In this document: positions 5,087-12,871 of the stretch, piece after piece
Layout: every line of letters starts with the position of its first letter
Position numbering within the stretch: position 1 is the stretch's first letter
Assembly (NCBI GenBank): GCA_964623635.1
Contig: CAZUUA010000048.1
Span: forward strand, 1-12,871
Direction of reading: 5' to 3'
DNA: 12,871 nucleotides
Origin: UMGS1696 sp964623635
Lineage (GTDB): Bacteria > Bacillota > Clostridia > Oscillospirales > CAG-272
Position numbers and translations under genes: made by a program
The notes under the pieces: model-generated
The model's input: only the letters and a program-made list of their open reading frames with translations
Told to the model about the DNA's origin: nothing
Database searches by the model: none

Positions 5087-6631
5087 ATGACCAACAACAA
5101 ACGACAGATCGTCAATATCATCAATTTCATCCGTGCCATCGAACCACGCAACGGCTCTACCGATCTGCTCTACACCACCCAAAAGCAGATCGAGCTCATG
5201 GAGAAGTACCAATTCTCCGGTACCTTTCTCATCCAGTACGATGCCCTGCTGCTGCCGGAATACCAGGATCTTCTGAAGTCTCTGGACCCGACCCGGTACG
5301 AGATCGGGATCTGGTACGAGGTGGTCGAACCCCTGACCGAAGCCTGTGGGATCCCCTGGACCGGTCGGTATCCCTGGGACTGGCACTGCCACTGTGGCTT
5401 CCCCATTGGCTACACCACAGCGCAGCGTGAGGTCATGATTGACGAGTTCTTCGCCAAATTCAAGGAAGTGTTCGGGTACTATCCCCGTGTGTTCGGCTCC
5501 TGGATGTTTGACTCCCACACGATCCGGTACATGAACGACAAATACGGTCTGGACGCCATCTGCAACTGCAAGGAGCAGTACGGCACCGACGGCTATACCC
5601 TGTGGGGTGGTTACTACGGACAGGCCTACTATCCCAGCCGAAACAATGTGTTCATGCCGGCACAGACGGAAGAACAGCGGCTGGATGTGCCCCTGTTCCG
5701 GATGCTGGGCTCGGACCCGGTGTACCAATACGACTTCGGTATGGATCCTGCCGCCACCACCAAAAAGGCTCAGGGCGTCATCACGCTGGAACCGGTGTAC
5801 AACGGCAAAGGCGGCGGCGTACCGGCGTGGGTGGACTGGTTCCTCACGGAAAACTACAACGGCGACTGCCTGACCTTTGGCTATGCCCAGGCCGGACAGG
5901 AAAATCCCTTTGGCTGGGACAAAATGAAGGACGGGCTCATCTACCAGTTTGCCCAGTTCGACAAGCTGCAGAAGGAAGGCAAGATCGAGATCGAACCCTT
6001 CGGCAAGACCGGCCGCTGGTACAAGGAGACCTACCGGGATACGCCGCCGTCTGCCATTACAGCCCACTCGGCCTACGACGACCCGGACAAGGATTCTCTC
6101 TGGTACTGCACGAAATACTATCGGGTGAACCTGTACCACGGCGACGGCACACTGCGGATCCGGGACATCCATCTGTTCGACGAGACGTATGGCGACCCCT
6201 TCAACGATACCACCTGTCCCGGCAACGAAGCCACCTATGAGACCCTGCCTTGGGTAGACGGCAACCGACACTCCGGCGCAGGCATCCTCTCCGGTCTGTA
6301 TCTGCAAAAGAATGGCGAAGATATCCCCGGCACGGACAAGCTCATCTTCACGGACAAGGGCAATGGCATCGCCGTGGCACAGTTTGGCGAGATCACCTTC
6401 ACGCTGACGGAAAATGCCATCGAGATCCAGGCACCCGATCCGTTCACCCTGGTGCATCGCATCGGCAGCACGGACGACCATATGCCCACAGTGAAACGGC
6501 TGACCGACCGGGAAATGCACCTGTGCTACGATGGACAGGACTATGCTGTTCGGCTGACCAAGGGACATTTCCGCACCGATCGGCAGATCACATCGGAAGG
6601 TGGCGCCATCACCATTCTACTTCATAAGTAA
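5087..6631 (+). CDS. Uncharacterised NodB/GH57-like barrel protein, putative carbohydrate-active enzyme
   Basis: The 514-residue product seems to combine an N-terminal (beta/alpha) barrel of the polysaccharide deacetylase type with a C-terminal beta-rich region. Barrel landmarks are the opening strand IVNIINFIRA, TFLIQYD (46-52), YEIGIWYE (71-78), the WDWHCHCGF segment (97-105) and GYYPRVFGSWMFD (130-142). These fall where NodB enzymes carry TFDD, TFFV, EIGNH and GxxPxxFRxP. The classical Asp-Asp and HxxxH metal motifs are absent, so ordinary deacetylase chemistry is unlikely. Candidate polar residues are His100, His102, Glu73, Glu78 and Asp142. From about residue 340 a beta-sandwich-like region follows (WYCTKYYRVNLY, LRIRDIHLFDE). 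There is no signal peptide, so it should act on internal substrates. AAAGGAG precedes the ATG. I recall similar long proteins in other gut Clostridia without an assigned activity. It probably acts on a sugar related to the epimerase upstream. Confidence 0.72.
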   Translation: MTNNKRQIVNIINFIRAIEPRNGSTDLLYTTQKQIELMEKYQFSGTFLIQYDALLLPEYQDLLKSLDPTRYEIGIWYEVVEPLTEACGIPWTGRYPWDWHCHCGFPIGYTTAQREVMIDEFFAKFKEVFGYYPRVFGSWMFDSHTIRYMNDKYGLDAICNCKEQYGTDGYTLWGGYYGQAYYPSRNNVFMPAQTEEQRLDVPLFRMLGSDPVYQYDFGMDPAATTKKAQGVITLEPVYNGKGGGVPAWVDWFLTENYNGDCLTFGYAQAGQENPFGWDKMKDGLIYQFAQFDKLQKEGKIEIEPFGKTGRWYKETYRDTPPSAITAHSAYDDPDKDSLWYCTKYYRVNLYHGDGTLRIRDIHLFDETYGDPFNDTTCPGNEATYETLPWVDGNRHSGAGILSGLYLQKNGEDIPGTDKLIFTDKGNGIAVAQFGEITFTLTENAIEIQAPDPFTLVHRIGSTDDHMPTVKRLTDREMHLCYDGQDYAVRLTKGHFRTDRQITSEGGAITILLHK

Positions 6632-6661
6632 TTTATATCCATAAACAAGGAGGCAAGCACC

Positions 6662-9010
6662 ATGCTGTATACAGAGAAGATCCGGGAACGTCTTCGTGTA
6701 TTATGGCATACGGTACTTGTCCCTTTTTGTAAACAGCTCTCCACACAAAAGGCTGTGGCGTTTTCGCTGGCATTCTTGCTGGCCGCACTGCTCACCGCCG
6801 ATCTGTCTCTGTCCCATCGTATGGTGTTGTTCGGCGTGCTGGGTGTGGGCGCAGCTTTGGTGCTGGTCAGTCGGAAGCGATTCTGGTATGCTTTGTTCCT
6901 GCCGATTCTGGTGGGTGCCATGCTGGGCAACACACAGGCGCTGTTTCTCTGGAATGTGTATGCCGAGCGGATTCTGGATCTGACGGCAACCGGTGCCACC
7001 TTATCCACGGACGCAGAGGTGGAAGATGTGGTCTACACCAATGCGTATGTGGGATTTTACGTCTGTCGTATCAAAATCGATGGATGGACATACCACGTGC
7101 GCATCGAAAGTGCCGACACGAGCTGGCCCATCGGGCAGGTGTACCATGGGGAGATACAGCTATGCGCCTGGGACGACCTGGAGGACGGCTTTGACGAGGC
7201 ACAGTATTATCGGACGAAAAACGTGCTGTCGGCGGCGGTGGATGTGAGCCTGACGGACACCGGGAAGACGCAGTTTCGGCCAAGCAACTGGATGGTACGC
7301 TGGAACGACACCCTGTCAGCCCGGATCTCTGCCCATGTAAAAAACGACGATCTGCCTCTTGCCATGCTGCTGGGAAACCGCAAGAACCTGTCCGACGCCA
7401 TCACACGGGATTTTCGCCGGGTCGGGATCCTGCATTTGCTGGCAGTCAGCGGCACCCACTTTTCCGTGCTGGCCACCATGGCAGAGCGACTGCTCAAGAC
7501 CAAACGCATGAAGCCCTGGTTGCGCAATGGCATTTTGGCTGTTCTGGCCATCAGCTATATGTTTCTGACCGGGCTATCCGCATCGGTTCGACGTGCCGGG
7601 TTTATGTTTCTCATCAGTCTGCTTTGTCGGCAGTTCCAGCAAAAAATACAGTACTTCACATCCCTGAACATAGCGACCCTTGCCATTGTGGTGATGGAAC
7701 CCACTGCCGTACTGGATGTGGGACTGCATCTGTCCTATCTGGCAGTGTGCGGCTGTATCCTTGCCATCCATTTGGAAATAAATTGGAAGGCGTATCGGCA
7801 GTTTTTGATCACGAAAAACGGCGAGCGGATCCGGTTTCCCAAAGGCTGGCGGCGGCTGTTCTGTCCCCGGTATGTGGCGAAGAAGGCCATCTCCATGCTG
7901 CTTGCCAATCTGATCATCACCTGCCTGACCCTGCCCACCTCCTGGCTGTATTTTGGGGAACTTTCCCTGGCATCGCTGCCTGTCAATTTGCTGTACATAC
8001 CGGCCACCGGCGTGCTGCTGTTTTTGTCCGTGCTCTATCTTCTGACCTATCCTTTGGGTCTGCCGCTCCTATCACCGGTGCTGTCTGCCTTTTCCGGACT
8101 GCTCACGATCCCGGCTGCCGCAGTTTCGCAGATTCCCCACATCGTGGTATCGCTGCGGTATCCCTTTGTGCCCTTCTTTTTGGTGCCCTCTGTGCTGGCG
8201 GTATGCTGTCTGCCCTACGTGAAGCACAAGCTGCGTGGTGTCGGTCGTACTGCACTGCTGCTGTGCTTGATGGTCGGCTGTATCTGGGTCACCGATGCCG
8301 TCCACGCCAATCATTCCACACTTGTGTATCAAAATTACAAGCTGCGTGATGGTTTCATGCTCCAGTCCGATGGCAAGACCATGCTCATCGATATCTCCGA
8401 CGGATCCAAAAACTACACCAATATTCTATTGAACCACGCCAGAGAGTACTACGCCACAGAGCTGGACGGCTATCTGCTGACCCATTATCACAACCGGCAC
8501 CTGAGCACGCTGGTCTCTCTGGCCGACAACTGGATCCTACGAAAGCTGTATTTGCCCACGCCCATGAACGAAACGGAGGAAGGCATCTATGCTGCCCTAT
8601 GCCAGATCGCCAAGGAGCATCACATCCCGGTGGAAACCTTTGATACACAAACAACCTTCGGAAACGTGACCCTCTCCGTAGGCCCACGGACCTGGCTGAA
8701 GCGCTCGTCCCATCCCATCACCGGACTGCGGCTGACCTGCGGAGACGAATCGGTGGTGTACAGCTCCTGCTCCTATGGTCAGACGGATGCGGCGATCGTG
8801 GACTGGATGGAGCACTGCACCGTGGGGATCTTCGGCGCCCACAGTCCGGTACACAAAAAGGATTTCACACTGCACTTTGCCACCGCCCCGGAGCTGCTCA
8901 TCTGGAACGGCGGCGCACAGGAATATTGTGTAGGTATCGAACCGGCGGCAAAACGGGAGACCACCGACTGCAGCAGCTTTACGTTCCGGTTTCTGGCAAA
9001 AGCATCGTAA
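6662..9010 (+). CDS. comEC: ComEC/Rec2-type DNA uptake channel with degenerate metallo-beta-lactamase-like domain
   Basis: ComEC forms the inner-membrane channel that brings single-stranded DNA into the cell in natural transformation. The 782-residue protein has the expected order: two or three N-terminal membrane helices (about 31-95), an OB-like DUF4131 region (about 105-205), the competence domain with HLLAVSGTH (258-266) and GLSASVRRAGFM (304-315), HLSYLAVCGC (356-365), several further membrane helices to about 545, and a C-terminal metallo-beta-lactamase-like domain (about 555-780). In that domain the HxHxDH site reads H-Y-H-N-R-H (608-613), so the key Asp is replaced by Arg. The later GD and HHGS-like motifs are also missing (GAHSPVH near 725-731). 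Channel function may remain while nuclease chemistry is doubtful. ATG 6662 has AAGGAGG upstream and starts 30 bp after the previous gene, so it belongs to the same operon. No comEA or comFA is nearby. Confidence 0.9.
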   Translation: MLYTEKIRERLRVLWHTVLVPFCKQLSTQKAVAFSLAFLLAALLTADLSLSHRMVLFGVLGVGAALVLVSRKRFWYALFLPILVGAMLGNTQALFLWNVYAERILDLTATGATLSTDAEVEDVVYTNAYVGFYVCRIKIDGWTYHVRIESADTSWPIGQVYHGEIQLCAWDDLEDGFDEAQYYRTKNVLSAAVDVSLTDTGKTQFRPSNWMVRWNDTLSARISAHVKNDDLPLAMLLGNRKNLSDAITRDFRRVGILHLLAVSGTHFSVLATMAERLLKTKRMKPWLRNGILAVLAISYMFLTGLSASVRRAGFMFLISLLCRQFQQKIQYFTSLNIATLAIVVMEPTAVLDVGLHLSYLAVCGCILAIHLEINWKAYRQFLITKNGERIRFPKGWRRLFCPRYVAKKAISMLLANLIITCLTLPTSWLYFGELSLASLPVNLLYIPATGVLLFLSVLYLLTYPLGLPLLSPVLSAFSGLLTIPAAAVSQIPHIVVSLRYPFVPFFLVPSVLAVCCLPYVKHKLRGVGRTALLLCLMVGCIWVTDAVHANHSTLVYQNYKLRDGFMLQSDGKTMLIDISDGSKNYTNILLNHAREYYATELDGYLLTHYHNRHLSTLVSLADNWILRKLYLPTPMNETEEGIYAALCQIAKEHHIPVETFDTQTTFGNVTLSVGPRTWLKRSSHPITGLRLTCGDESVVYSSCSYGQTDAAIVDWMEHCTVGIFGAHSPVHKKDFTLHFATAPELLIWNGGAQEYCVGIEPAAKRETTDCSSFTFRFLAKAS

Positions 9011-9051
9011 GCGGCACCTTCCTAAAACCGGCTGAAAAACGATTCCGGCAC

Positions 9052-9091
9052 AAAAAAACGGGCACTCGGTCTGACGAATGTCCGTTTTTTT
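9052..9091. terminator. Strong bidirectional intrinsic terminator
   Basis: A 13-bp stem (AAAAAAACGGGCA with TGTCCGTTTTTTT, one G-T pair) encloses a 14-base loop that can add a further tcg/cga pairing. Seven A's on the left and seven T's on the right make it work in both directions. It sits between the stop of comEC (9010) and the stop of the beta-helix gene (9101), ending both convergent operons. Confidence 0.87.
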
Positions 9092-9100
9092 GCGTTCGTA

Positions 9101-10372
9101 TTATTTTGCAGCATCCACGATCCCGGTCAAGGAAACATTGGTCATACCGTTTTCTCTGGAAACCACAAAGGCCTTGGTCGCCGGATTCCGGTTCACCACG
9201 TTGGTGATGGTAGAATCCTTCATGTAACCGGCCAGCGTGATACCGGTGCTGCTGTTGCACACGATGTTGGAGATGGCAATACCAAACATACTTTCCGGTT
9301 GGTTCGCACCGTAGCCACCGCCGTCACCCAGCAAAATCGTGCCCGCCGGTCGATCGTTCGGGTTGCAGGTGTCCAGGATCCCGTCGATGACCACGTTGTA
9401 GATCCGGGTGTTGGCAGGCAGCAGACGCAGTACCCAGCACAGATACGAGCAGCCGATGACGTTGCGAATGATGATGTCGTGGATGTCCCGTTCCCGTCTG
9501 GACCAGTCGTTGTGCATAACGTGGGTAGAACACAGCGATCCACCGGGAAGATACACTTCCCTGTCCGGTACGATAGCGGTCAGGGCGATCAGGTCGTCCC
9601 CGGTCTCGCCGGTGATGTCGGAGATCACGATGTGGTGGCAGCCGTTGCGGATGTCGATGCCGTCCTGGTTCTCCATATTCATGAGCATCCCATCGATCTC
9701 CTTGGACATACGTGCATCAAAGTCGATGGAGCGCACCGAACCATAGGAGCAGTCTTCCAGCGAAATGCCCCAGCCGTGGGATTCCACGATGTGCAGGTTT
9801 TCGATGGAGAAATGGGTCGCACGGGCAAAGAGTACGCCGATCCCACGCCAGTCGCCGTATTGAGATTCGTTGGGGTTTCCTGCATCGGTGCCGTAGGAGT
9901 GGTTGTGAACGTCCCAAAAATCCAGCTTGCCGCTCTGCTTACGCTCTGCCGGAACCCAGTCTGCATCGATGGCAATGATGTCTTCGGGTCTGTGGGGACA
10001 GGGACAGTGCTGCAGCTTCGAGCTGTCACCGCTGGCTCTGGGATGGTCGGCACCTTCTAAGATCACGTAGCCCTCGCCACGGATGTGTACGTTCTGGATG
10101 GGTGCCGGATCGGGGAAGCCAAAGCCACAGTTGGCGGTGCGGAAGAAGTTATCTCTACACTTATCGGATAGCTTGAGCTTGCAGTTTTGCAGCACCACGG
10201 TGGTGTTTTCCGGCAGCAGGATCGCACGGTCCAGTAGCCAATAGTTTCTCTCCGGTTCGATGTCGGACACACGGGGGGTGAACACGAGGATACCGTCGGC
10301 TGTGCGGTTTGCCATAGCCCGTTCGATGGTCTCGCTGTCTGTGCCGCAGTGGTAGTCATTTACGTAGATCAT
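9101..10372 (-). CDS. GH28-like right-handed beta-helix enzyme (pectin-lyase fold)
   Basis: This 423-residue protein is built of repeated short strands with asparagine and isoleucine ladders (ISDITGETGDD, IIIRNVIGCSY, IAISNIVCNSS, VSLTGIVD), the mark of a pectin-lyase-type beta-helix. The two acid motifs of family GH28 are visible: NQDGID (235-240) corresponds to NTDGID and TGDDLIAL (257-264) to GDDCIA, giving the catalytic aspartates Asp237, Asp259 and Asp260. The usual later GHG and RIK motifs are not recognisable, so substrate binding must differ from classical polygalacturonases. There is no signal peptide, which suggests a cytoplasmic enzyme acting on imported oligosaccharides. The ATG at 10372 follows AAAAGGAG with ten-base spacing, on the long side. 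It lies 29 bp after the solute-binding protein gene and is the last gene of that operon. The likely role is pectin or other acidic glycan breakdown; the exact substrate is unknown. Confidence 0.78.
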   Translation of the reverse strand: MIYVNDYHCGTDSETIERAMANRTADGILVFTPRVSDIEPERNYWLLDRAILLPENTTVVLQNCKLKLSDKCRDNFFRTANCGFGFPDPAPIQNVHIRGEGYVILEGADHPRASGDSSKLQHCPCPHRPEDIIAIDADWVPAERKQSGKLDFWDVHNHSYGTDAGNPNESQYGDWRGIGVLFARATHFSIENLHIVESHGWGISLEDCSYGSVRSIDFDARMSKEIDGMLMNMENQDGIDIRNGCHHIVISDITGETGDDLIALTAIVPDREVYLPGGSLCSTHVMHNDWSRRERDIHDIIIRNVIGCSYLCWVLRLLPANTRIYNVVIDGILDTCNPNDRPAGTILLGDGGGYGANQPESMFGIAISNIVCNSSTGITLAGYMKDSTITNVVNRNPATKAFVVSRENGMTNVSLTGIVDAAK

Positions 10373-10401
10373 TTGTCATTTACTCCTTTTCGGATAACGC
10401 A

Positions 10402-11871
10402 TCATTCTGTGACTTCGTGGAAGAAATCCATCACTTCGTCGTAATACTTTTGTACGCTCTTTTCGTGCTTGGCGTAGATGCTGGAGAATTCGTCTGCCTT
10501 TTGGATGAATTCCGCTGCCTTGAAGACCCAGCCACCCCAGCCGTCGTACATATAGGCAAAGTCGATCTGCCGGGACTGCAGCACGTAGTCGATCATGTCC
10601 GCATCTTCCGGGCTTCTGGCTGTCTTGGAGCCTAAGGTGATGTCGTAATAGGTGGGCAGTACGGAACGATAGCTTTCAGCGGACAGGCATTCCGTCACGG
10701 CACCAATCATATCCAGCTGGGTAGCGGTGGTCAGTACGGACATGACGCTACAGCCGGCATCGGTCACGGTAGCGTAATCCTTTTGTTCGGCATCGTATTT
10801 CGGGATCGGCAGTATGCCGTAGTCATTTTCGTATTCCCGGAGATATGTGGCTGCAGCACCCAACTGGAAGTTGCCGAACAGGGTGTTCCCTTCGATGAAC
10901 TGGTCGTACAGGAGCGAACCACTCTTGTCGCCGCCCCAGGTGGTTTTGGTATTCCACACACCCTGGGTGTTGTAGAACAGCTCATGCAGCTTCTCGAATA
11001 CGGCAACAGATTTTTCGTTGTTCAGGGTCATGACGGCCTTGTCTCCCTGGATCTCGGCAAAGGAAACGCCGGAACCGTACAGAAATGCGGACATGAGACA
11101 GCCGTCCTGTGTGCAGGAAGTAAATGCATAGAAGTCCGCTTCGTCCGCTTTGCCATCGCCATTCAGGTCGGTATATACGCTGTCGGCGATCTCCAATATG
11201 TAATCCAGCGTCCATTCGCCGTTATATACCCGGTCGTACAGGTCGGTGATCTGGTAGCTTTCTGCCTGTACCTTATCGAACACCACGACCCAGGTCTGCT
11301 TGGCAAAGGAAAGCAGCATATCGCTGACGATATTGTACATACGCCCATTGATGGAGGACGTACCGTTGGTCACAGACTTCGGATACCAGGGCTTTTCAAA
11401 ATCCACATAGGGGATGTCGTACCAGTTGCGGAACAGACCTGCCTGTGCATCGTTGCCGGAATTTTCCATCTGTCCCATGACCAGATCATAGGCGTCGTCC
11501 CCGGCGGTCACACACTGCTTTGCCTTCGAGGAGATGACGTTATAGTCGGTTTCTTCCATGGGTGCGATGACTACGTTCAGCCGCTCCTCTACCCCACGGT
11601 TGCGGATGTAGATGACGTCATTCAGCGTATCACCGGTCTCTTCCTCTACGTACATATCCTGGTTGGCTGCCTTTTGTCCGATGGTACGAAATTCTACGCC
11701 ACCGAAATCCAGCTCCGGCACGTCGTCGGGGATGTTACGAGGATCGGTGGTCTCCGTCTCGGTCTGCTGTGTGTTTGTGGTATCGGTGGATGTGGTTTCC
11801 GCTGTAGTACCACCGCCGCAGGACGTGAGCATGGCCGCTATGAGAAGCAGTATCGTCATTCGTTTTTTCAT
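10402..11871 (-). CDS. ABC transporter solute-binding lipoprotein, family 1 (carbohydrate type)
   Basis: This 489-residue protein captures a solute, most likely an oligosaccharide, outside the membrane for an ABC importer. It starts with a lipoprotein signal (KKRMTILLLIAAM) and lipobox L-T-S-C with the lipidated cysteine at 18, followed by a Thr/Glu-rich linker to about residue 50. The remainder has the two-lobed extracellular solute-binding pattern (FRTIGQKAA, YDLVMGQ, WNTKTTWGGD, YGILPIPKYD). A calcium-loop-like segment, DLNGDGKADEAD at 235-246, fits the DxNxDGxxDxxD pattern of dockerins and EF hands. The start at 11871 is chosen because GGAGGAG lies seven bases upstream and the signal peptide begins there; the frame is open further upstream only by chance. 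The ATG overlaps the stop of the LacI-type gene as ATGA, so the two are translationally coupled. No permease gene follows; the next gene is the beta-helix enzyme. Confidence 0.9.
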   Translation of the reverse strand: MKKRMTILLLIAAMLTSCGGGTTAETTSTDTTNTQQTETETTDPRNIPDDVPELDFGGVEFRTIGQKAANQDMYVEEETGDTLNDVIYIRNRGVEERLNVVIAPMEETDYNVISSKAKQCVTAGDDAYDLVMGQMENSGNDAQAGLFRNWYDIPYVDFEKPWYPKSVTNGTSSINGRMYNIVSDMLLSFAKQTWVVVFDKVQAESYQITDLYDRVYNGEWTLDYILEIADSVYTDLNGDGKADEADFYAFTSCTQDGCLMSAFLYGSGVSFAEIQGDKAVMTLNNEKSVAVFEKLHELFYNTQGVWNTKTTWGGDKSGSLLYDQFIEGNTLFGNFQLGAAATYLREYENDYGILPIPKYDAEQKDYATVTDAGCSVMSVLTTATQLDMIGAVTECLSAESYRSVLPTYYDITLGSKTARSPEDADMIDYVLQSRQIDFAYMYDGWGGWVFKAAEFIQKADEFSSIYAKHEKSVQKYYDEVMDFFHEVTE

Positions 11872-12871
11872 ATCGTTTCTCCTCCAATTTTTTGTATGGG
11901 TGCACACGGCGCTGTACTGTTTCGCACGACCAGCTTCGATGTGATGGTATATCGATGGGCGCATGGCTTTTCTTCCAACAGTACCGCCTGGAGCACTTCC
12001 ACCATTTTTTCCACCATGGTGTCGATGTTCCCTTGCAGTGTGGTCAGTTGTGGTTTGAAATGCAAACAATAATCCACATTGTTGATCCCTATGACGGACA
12101 CGTCCTTCGGCACATGGTAGCCTATTTTTTCCAATTCCTCAATGGCACCAAAGGCGACCTCGTCATAGGCACACAGGATCCCGGTGGGCATAAAACCACG
12201 GATATGGAAGGCACGCACGCCGTCATGACCGATCCGTTCAAAGCGATAAGCGCTGGTGTATATGTGGCTCTCCGACAAGGGTATGTCCAGCTGTAGCATC
12301 GTATCTCGAAATTCATCCAGCTTGGAAGTGGTATACTTTTCCCCGATAAAGCCGATCTCCTGATGTCCCAGCGCCGTCAGATGCTCGACTGCCTGTTTTA
12401 TTCCATAATCCATCAAAAACGAATACAGCTCCGGATGCTCTTGTTCCGGAAATCTGTCGCACATTTCCATAACGGGAATGCCCTCGACTATTTCCCCCGG
12501 TACCGGTTCCAGTACAATGATCCCGTCGAATAGATTCTGTCGTTGCACATGATCCATATGCACGGTAATGTTGTTGTTTTCAAAGCCGGTGATGAAAATG
12601 CACACCGAACCGCCCAGCCACTCGATCTGTGCCTGCAGTTTGGTGATGATATTGGCATAGTACCAGCTGGTGATCTCCGGCACCAGAATGGCAATTTGGG
12701 GAAACAAGTGGTTCTCGCTTTTTCGCAGCTTCTGCCGATTCTGGGAATAATATCCCATTTCATTCGCAGCACGCCGGATGATCGCCGTCGTTTCTTCGCT
12801 GATCCGACCGGACGAAGCCAGCGCCTTGGACACCGTCGATTGGGTGAATCCGGTGGCATCCGCTATCATTT
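11868..12871 (-). CDS. LacI-family transcriptional regulator, 5' end outside window
   Basis: This is a sugar-responsive one-component repressor, complete except for its first residues. The frame remains open to the window edge, so the methionine at 12869 is probably internal. The helix-turn-helix reads IADATGFTQSTVSKAL, followed by the hinge helix region GRISEETTAIIRRAANEMGY. The ligand-binding part has the usual landmarks: LTALGHQEIGFIGE, ILCAYDEVAFGAIEELEKIGY, VSVIGINNVDYCLHFKPQLTTL and the ending LVVRNSTAPC. Family members bind DNA as dimers and release it on binding a sugar. Its stop overlaps the start of the solute-binding lipoprotein gene by four bases (ATGA), so regulator, binding protein and beta-helix enzyme form one operon. 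The regulator therefore likely senses the same sugar and controls its own operon. Its promoter and operator lie outside the window. Confidence 0.92.
   Translation of the reverse strand, partial: MIADATGFTQSTVSKALASSGRISEETTAIIRRAANEMGYYSQNRQKLRKSENHLFPQIAILVPEITSWYYANIITKLQAQIEWLGGSVCIFITGFENNNITVHMDHVQRQNLFDGIIVLEPVPGEIVEGIPVMEMCDRFPEQEHPELYSFLMDYGIKQAVEHLTALGHQEIGFIGEKYTTSKLDEFRDTMLQLDIPLSESHIYTSAYRFERIGHDGVRAFHIRGFMPTGILCAYDEVAFGAIEELEKIGYHVPKDVSVIGINNVDYCLHFKPQLTTLQGNIDTMVEKMVEVLQAVLLEEKPCAHRYTITSKLVVRNSTAPCAPIQKIGGETI
11879..11885 (-). promoter_or_regulatory. Ribosome binding site of the solute-binding protein gene
   Basis: GGAGGAG on the minus strand, seven bases before the ATG at 11871, lies within the last codons of the regulator gene. 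It decides the start in favour of 11871 over upstream in-frame starts, and it supports coupling to the regulator. Confidence 0.75.

Noticed and set aside
4649..6568. A 639-codon open frame on the minus strand
   Set aside because: It lies antisense to the epimerase and the NodB-like gene, has no ribosome binding site or recognisable domain, and has a Val/Gly/His-rich composition typical of the opposite strand of a GC-biased gene.
11872..12069. A 66-residue N-terminal extension of the solute-binding protein
   Set aside because: It runs inside the regulator gene in another frame. The lipoprotein signal and GGAGGAG clearly place the start at 11871.
10783..12072. A 429-codon open frame on the plus strand
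   Set aside because: It is the complement of the well-supported solute-binding protein and regulator genes, and its translation shows no family features.

Overview
The window reads as a piece of a Clostridia genome (Firmicutes), probably a gut or rumen Oscillospirales or Christensenellales type. The grounds are mid-50s % GC by eye, strong AGGAGG ribosome binding sites, lipoproteins with Thr/Glu-rich linkers, QueH in queuosine synthesis, a LacI-type regulator beside a sugar-binding lipoprotein, and several carbohydrate-active proteins. The taxon is inferred. A run of exactly 100 Ns flanked by an exact 55-bp duplication suggests a draft, probably metagenomic, assembly.

Layout. (1) 1-423 (+) is the C-terminal part of a serine esterase. 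It converges on a minus-strand gene (479-1513) for an uncharacterised protein with an N-terminal winged helix; a symmetrical terminator sits between them. (2) The assembly gap (1529-1628) lies just upstream of that gene's start codon and is probably spurious. (3) A minus-strand cluster follows: a YgjP-type zinc metallopeptidase (3260-3958), queH (2560-3270, 11-bp overlap), and a lipoprotein with a lectin-like C-terminal domain (1823-2494). The lipoprotein has its own near-consensus promoter, partly inside the end of queH, and its own terminator. (4) A 240-bp divergent intergenic region carries three copies of ATACTAT and several possible promoters. (5) A plus-strand operon (4201-9010) encodes a xylose-isomerase-like epimerase, an uncharacterised NodB/GH57-like barrel protein, and a ComEC-type DNA uptake channel with a degenerate metallo-beta-lactamase-like tail. 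(6) A strong bidirectional terminator (9052-9091) separates it from a convergent minus-strand operon (9101-12871): LacI-family regulator (cut by the window edge), ABC solute-binding lipoprotein (start overlaps the regulator's stop as ATGA), and a GH28-like beta-helix enzyme.

How the genes may work together: the right-hand operon looks like a sugar-responsive module in which a regulator senses a ligand, a lipoprotein captures an oligosaccharide, and a leaderless, probably cytoplasmic, beta-helix enzyme processes it. No ABC permease is visible. The epimerase and NodB-like protein look like further intracellular carbohydrate enzymes, unexpectedly co-transcribed with comEC. The most unusual items are the NodB-like protein without the classical motifs, the ComEC that has lost the HxHxDH aspartate, and the symmetrical intergenic region at 3959-4200.
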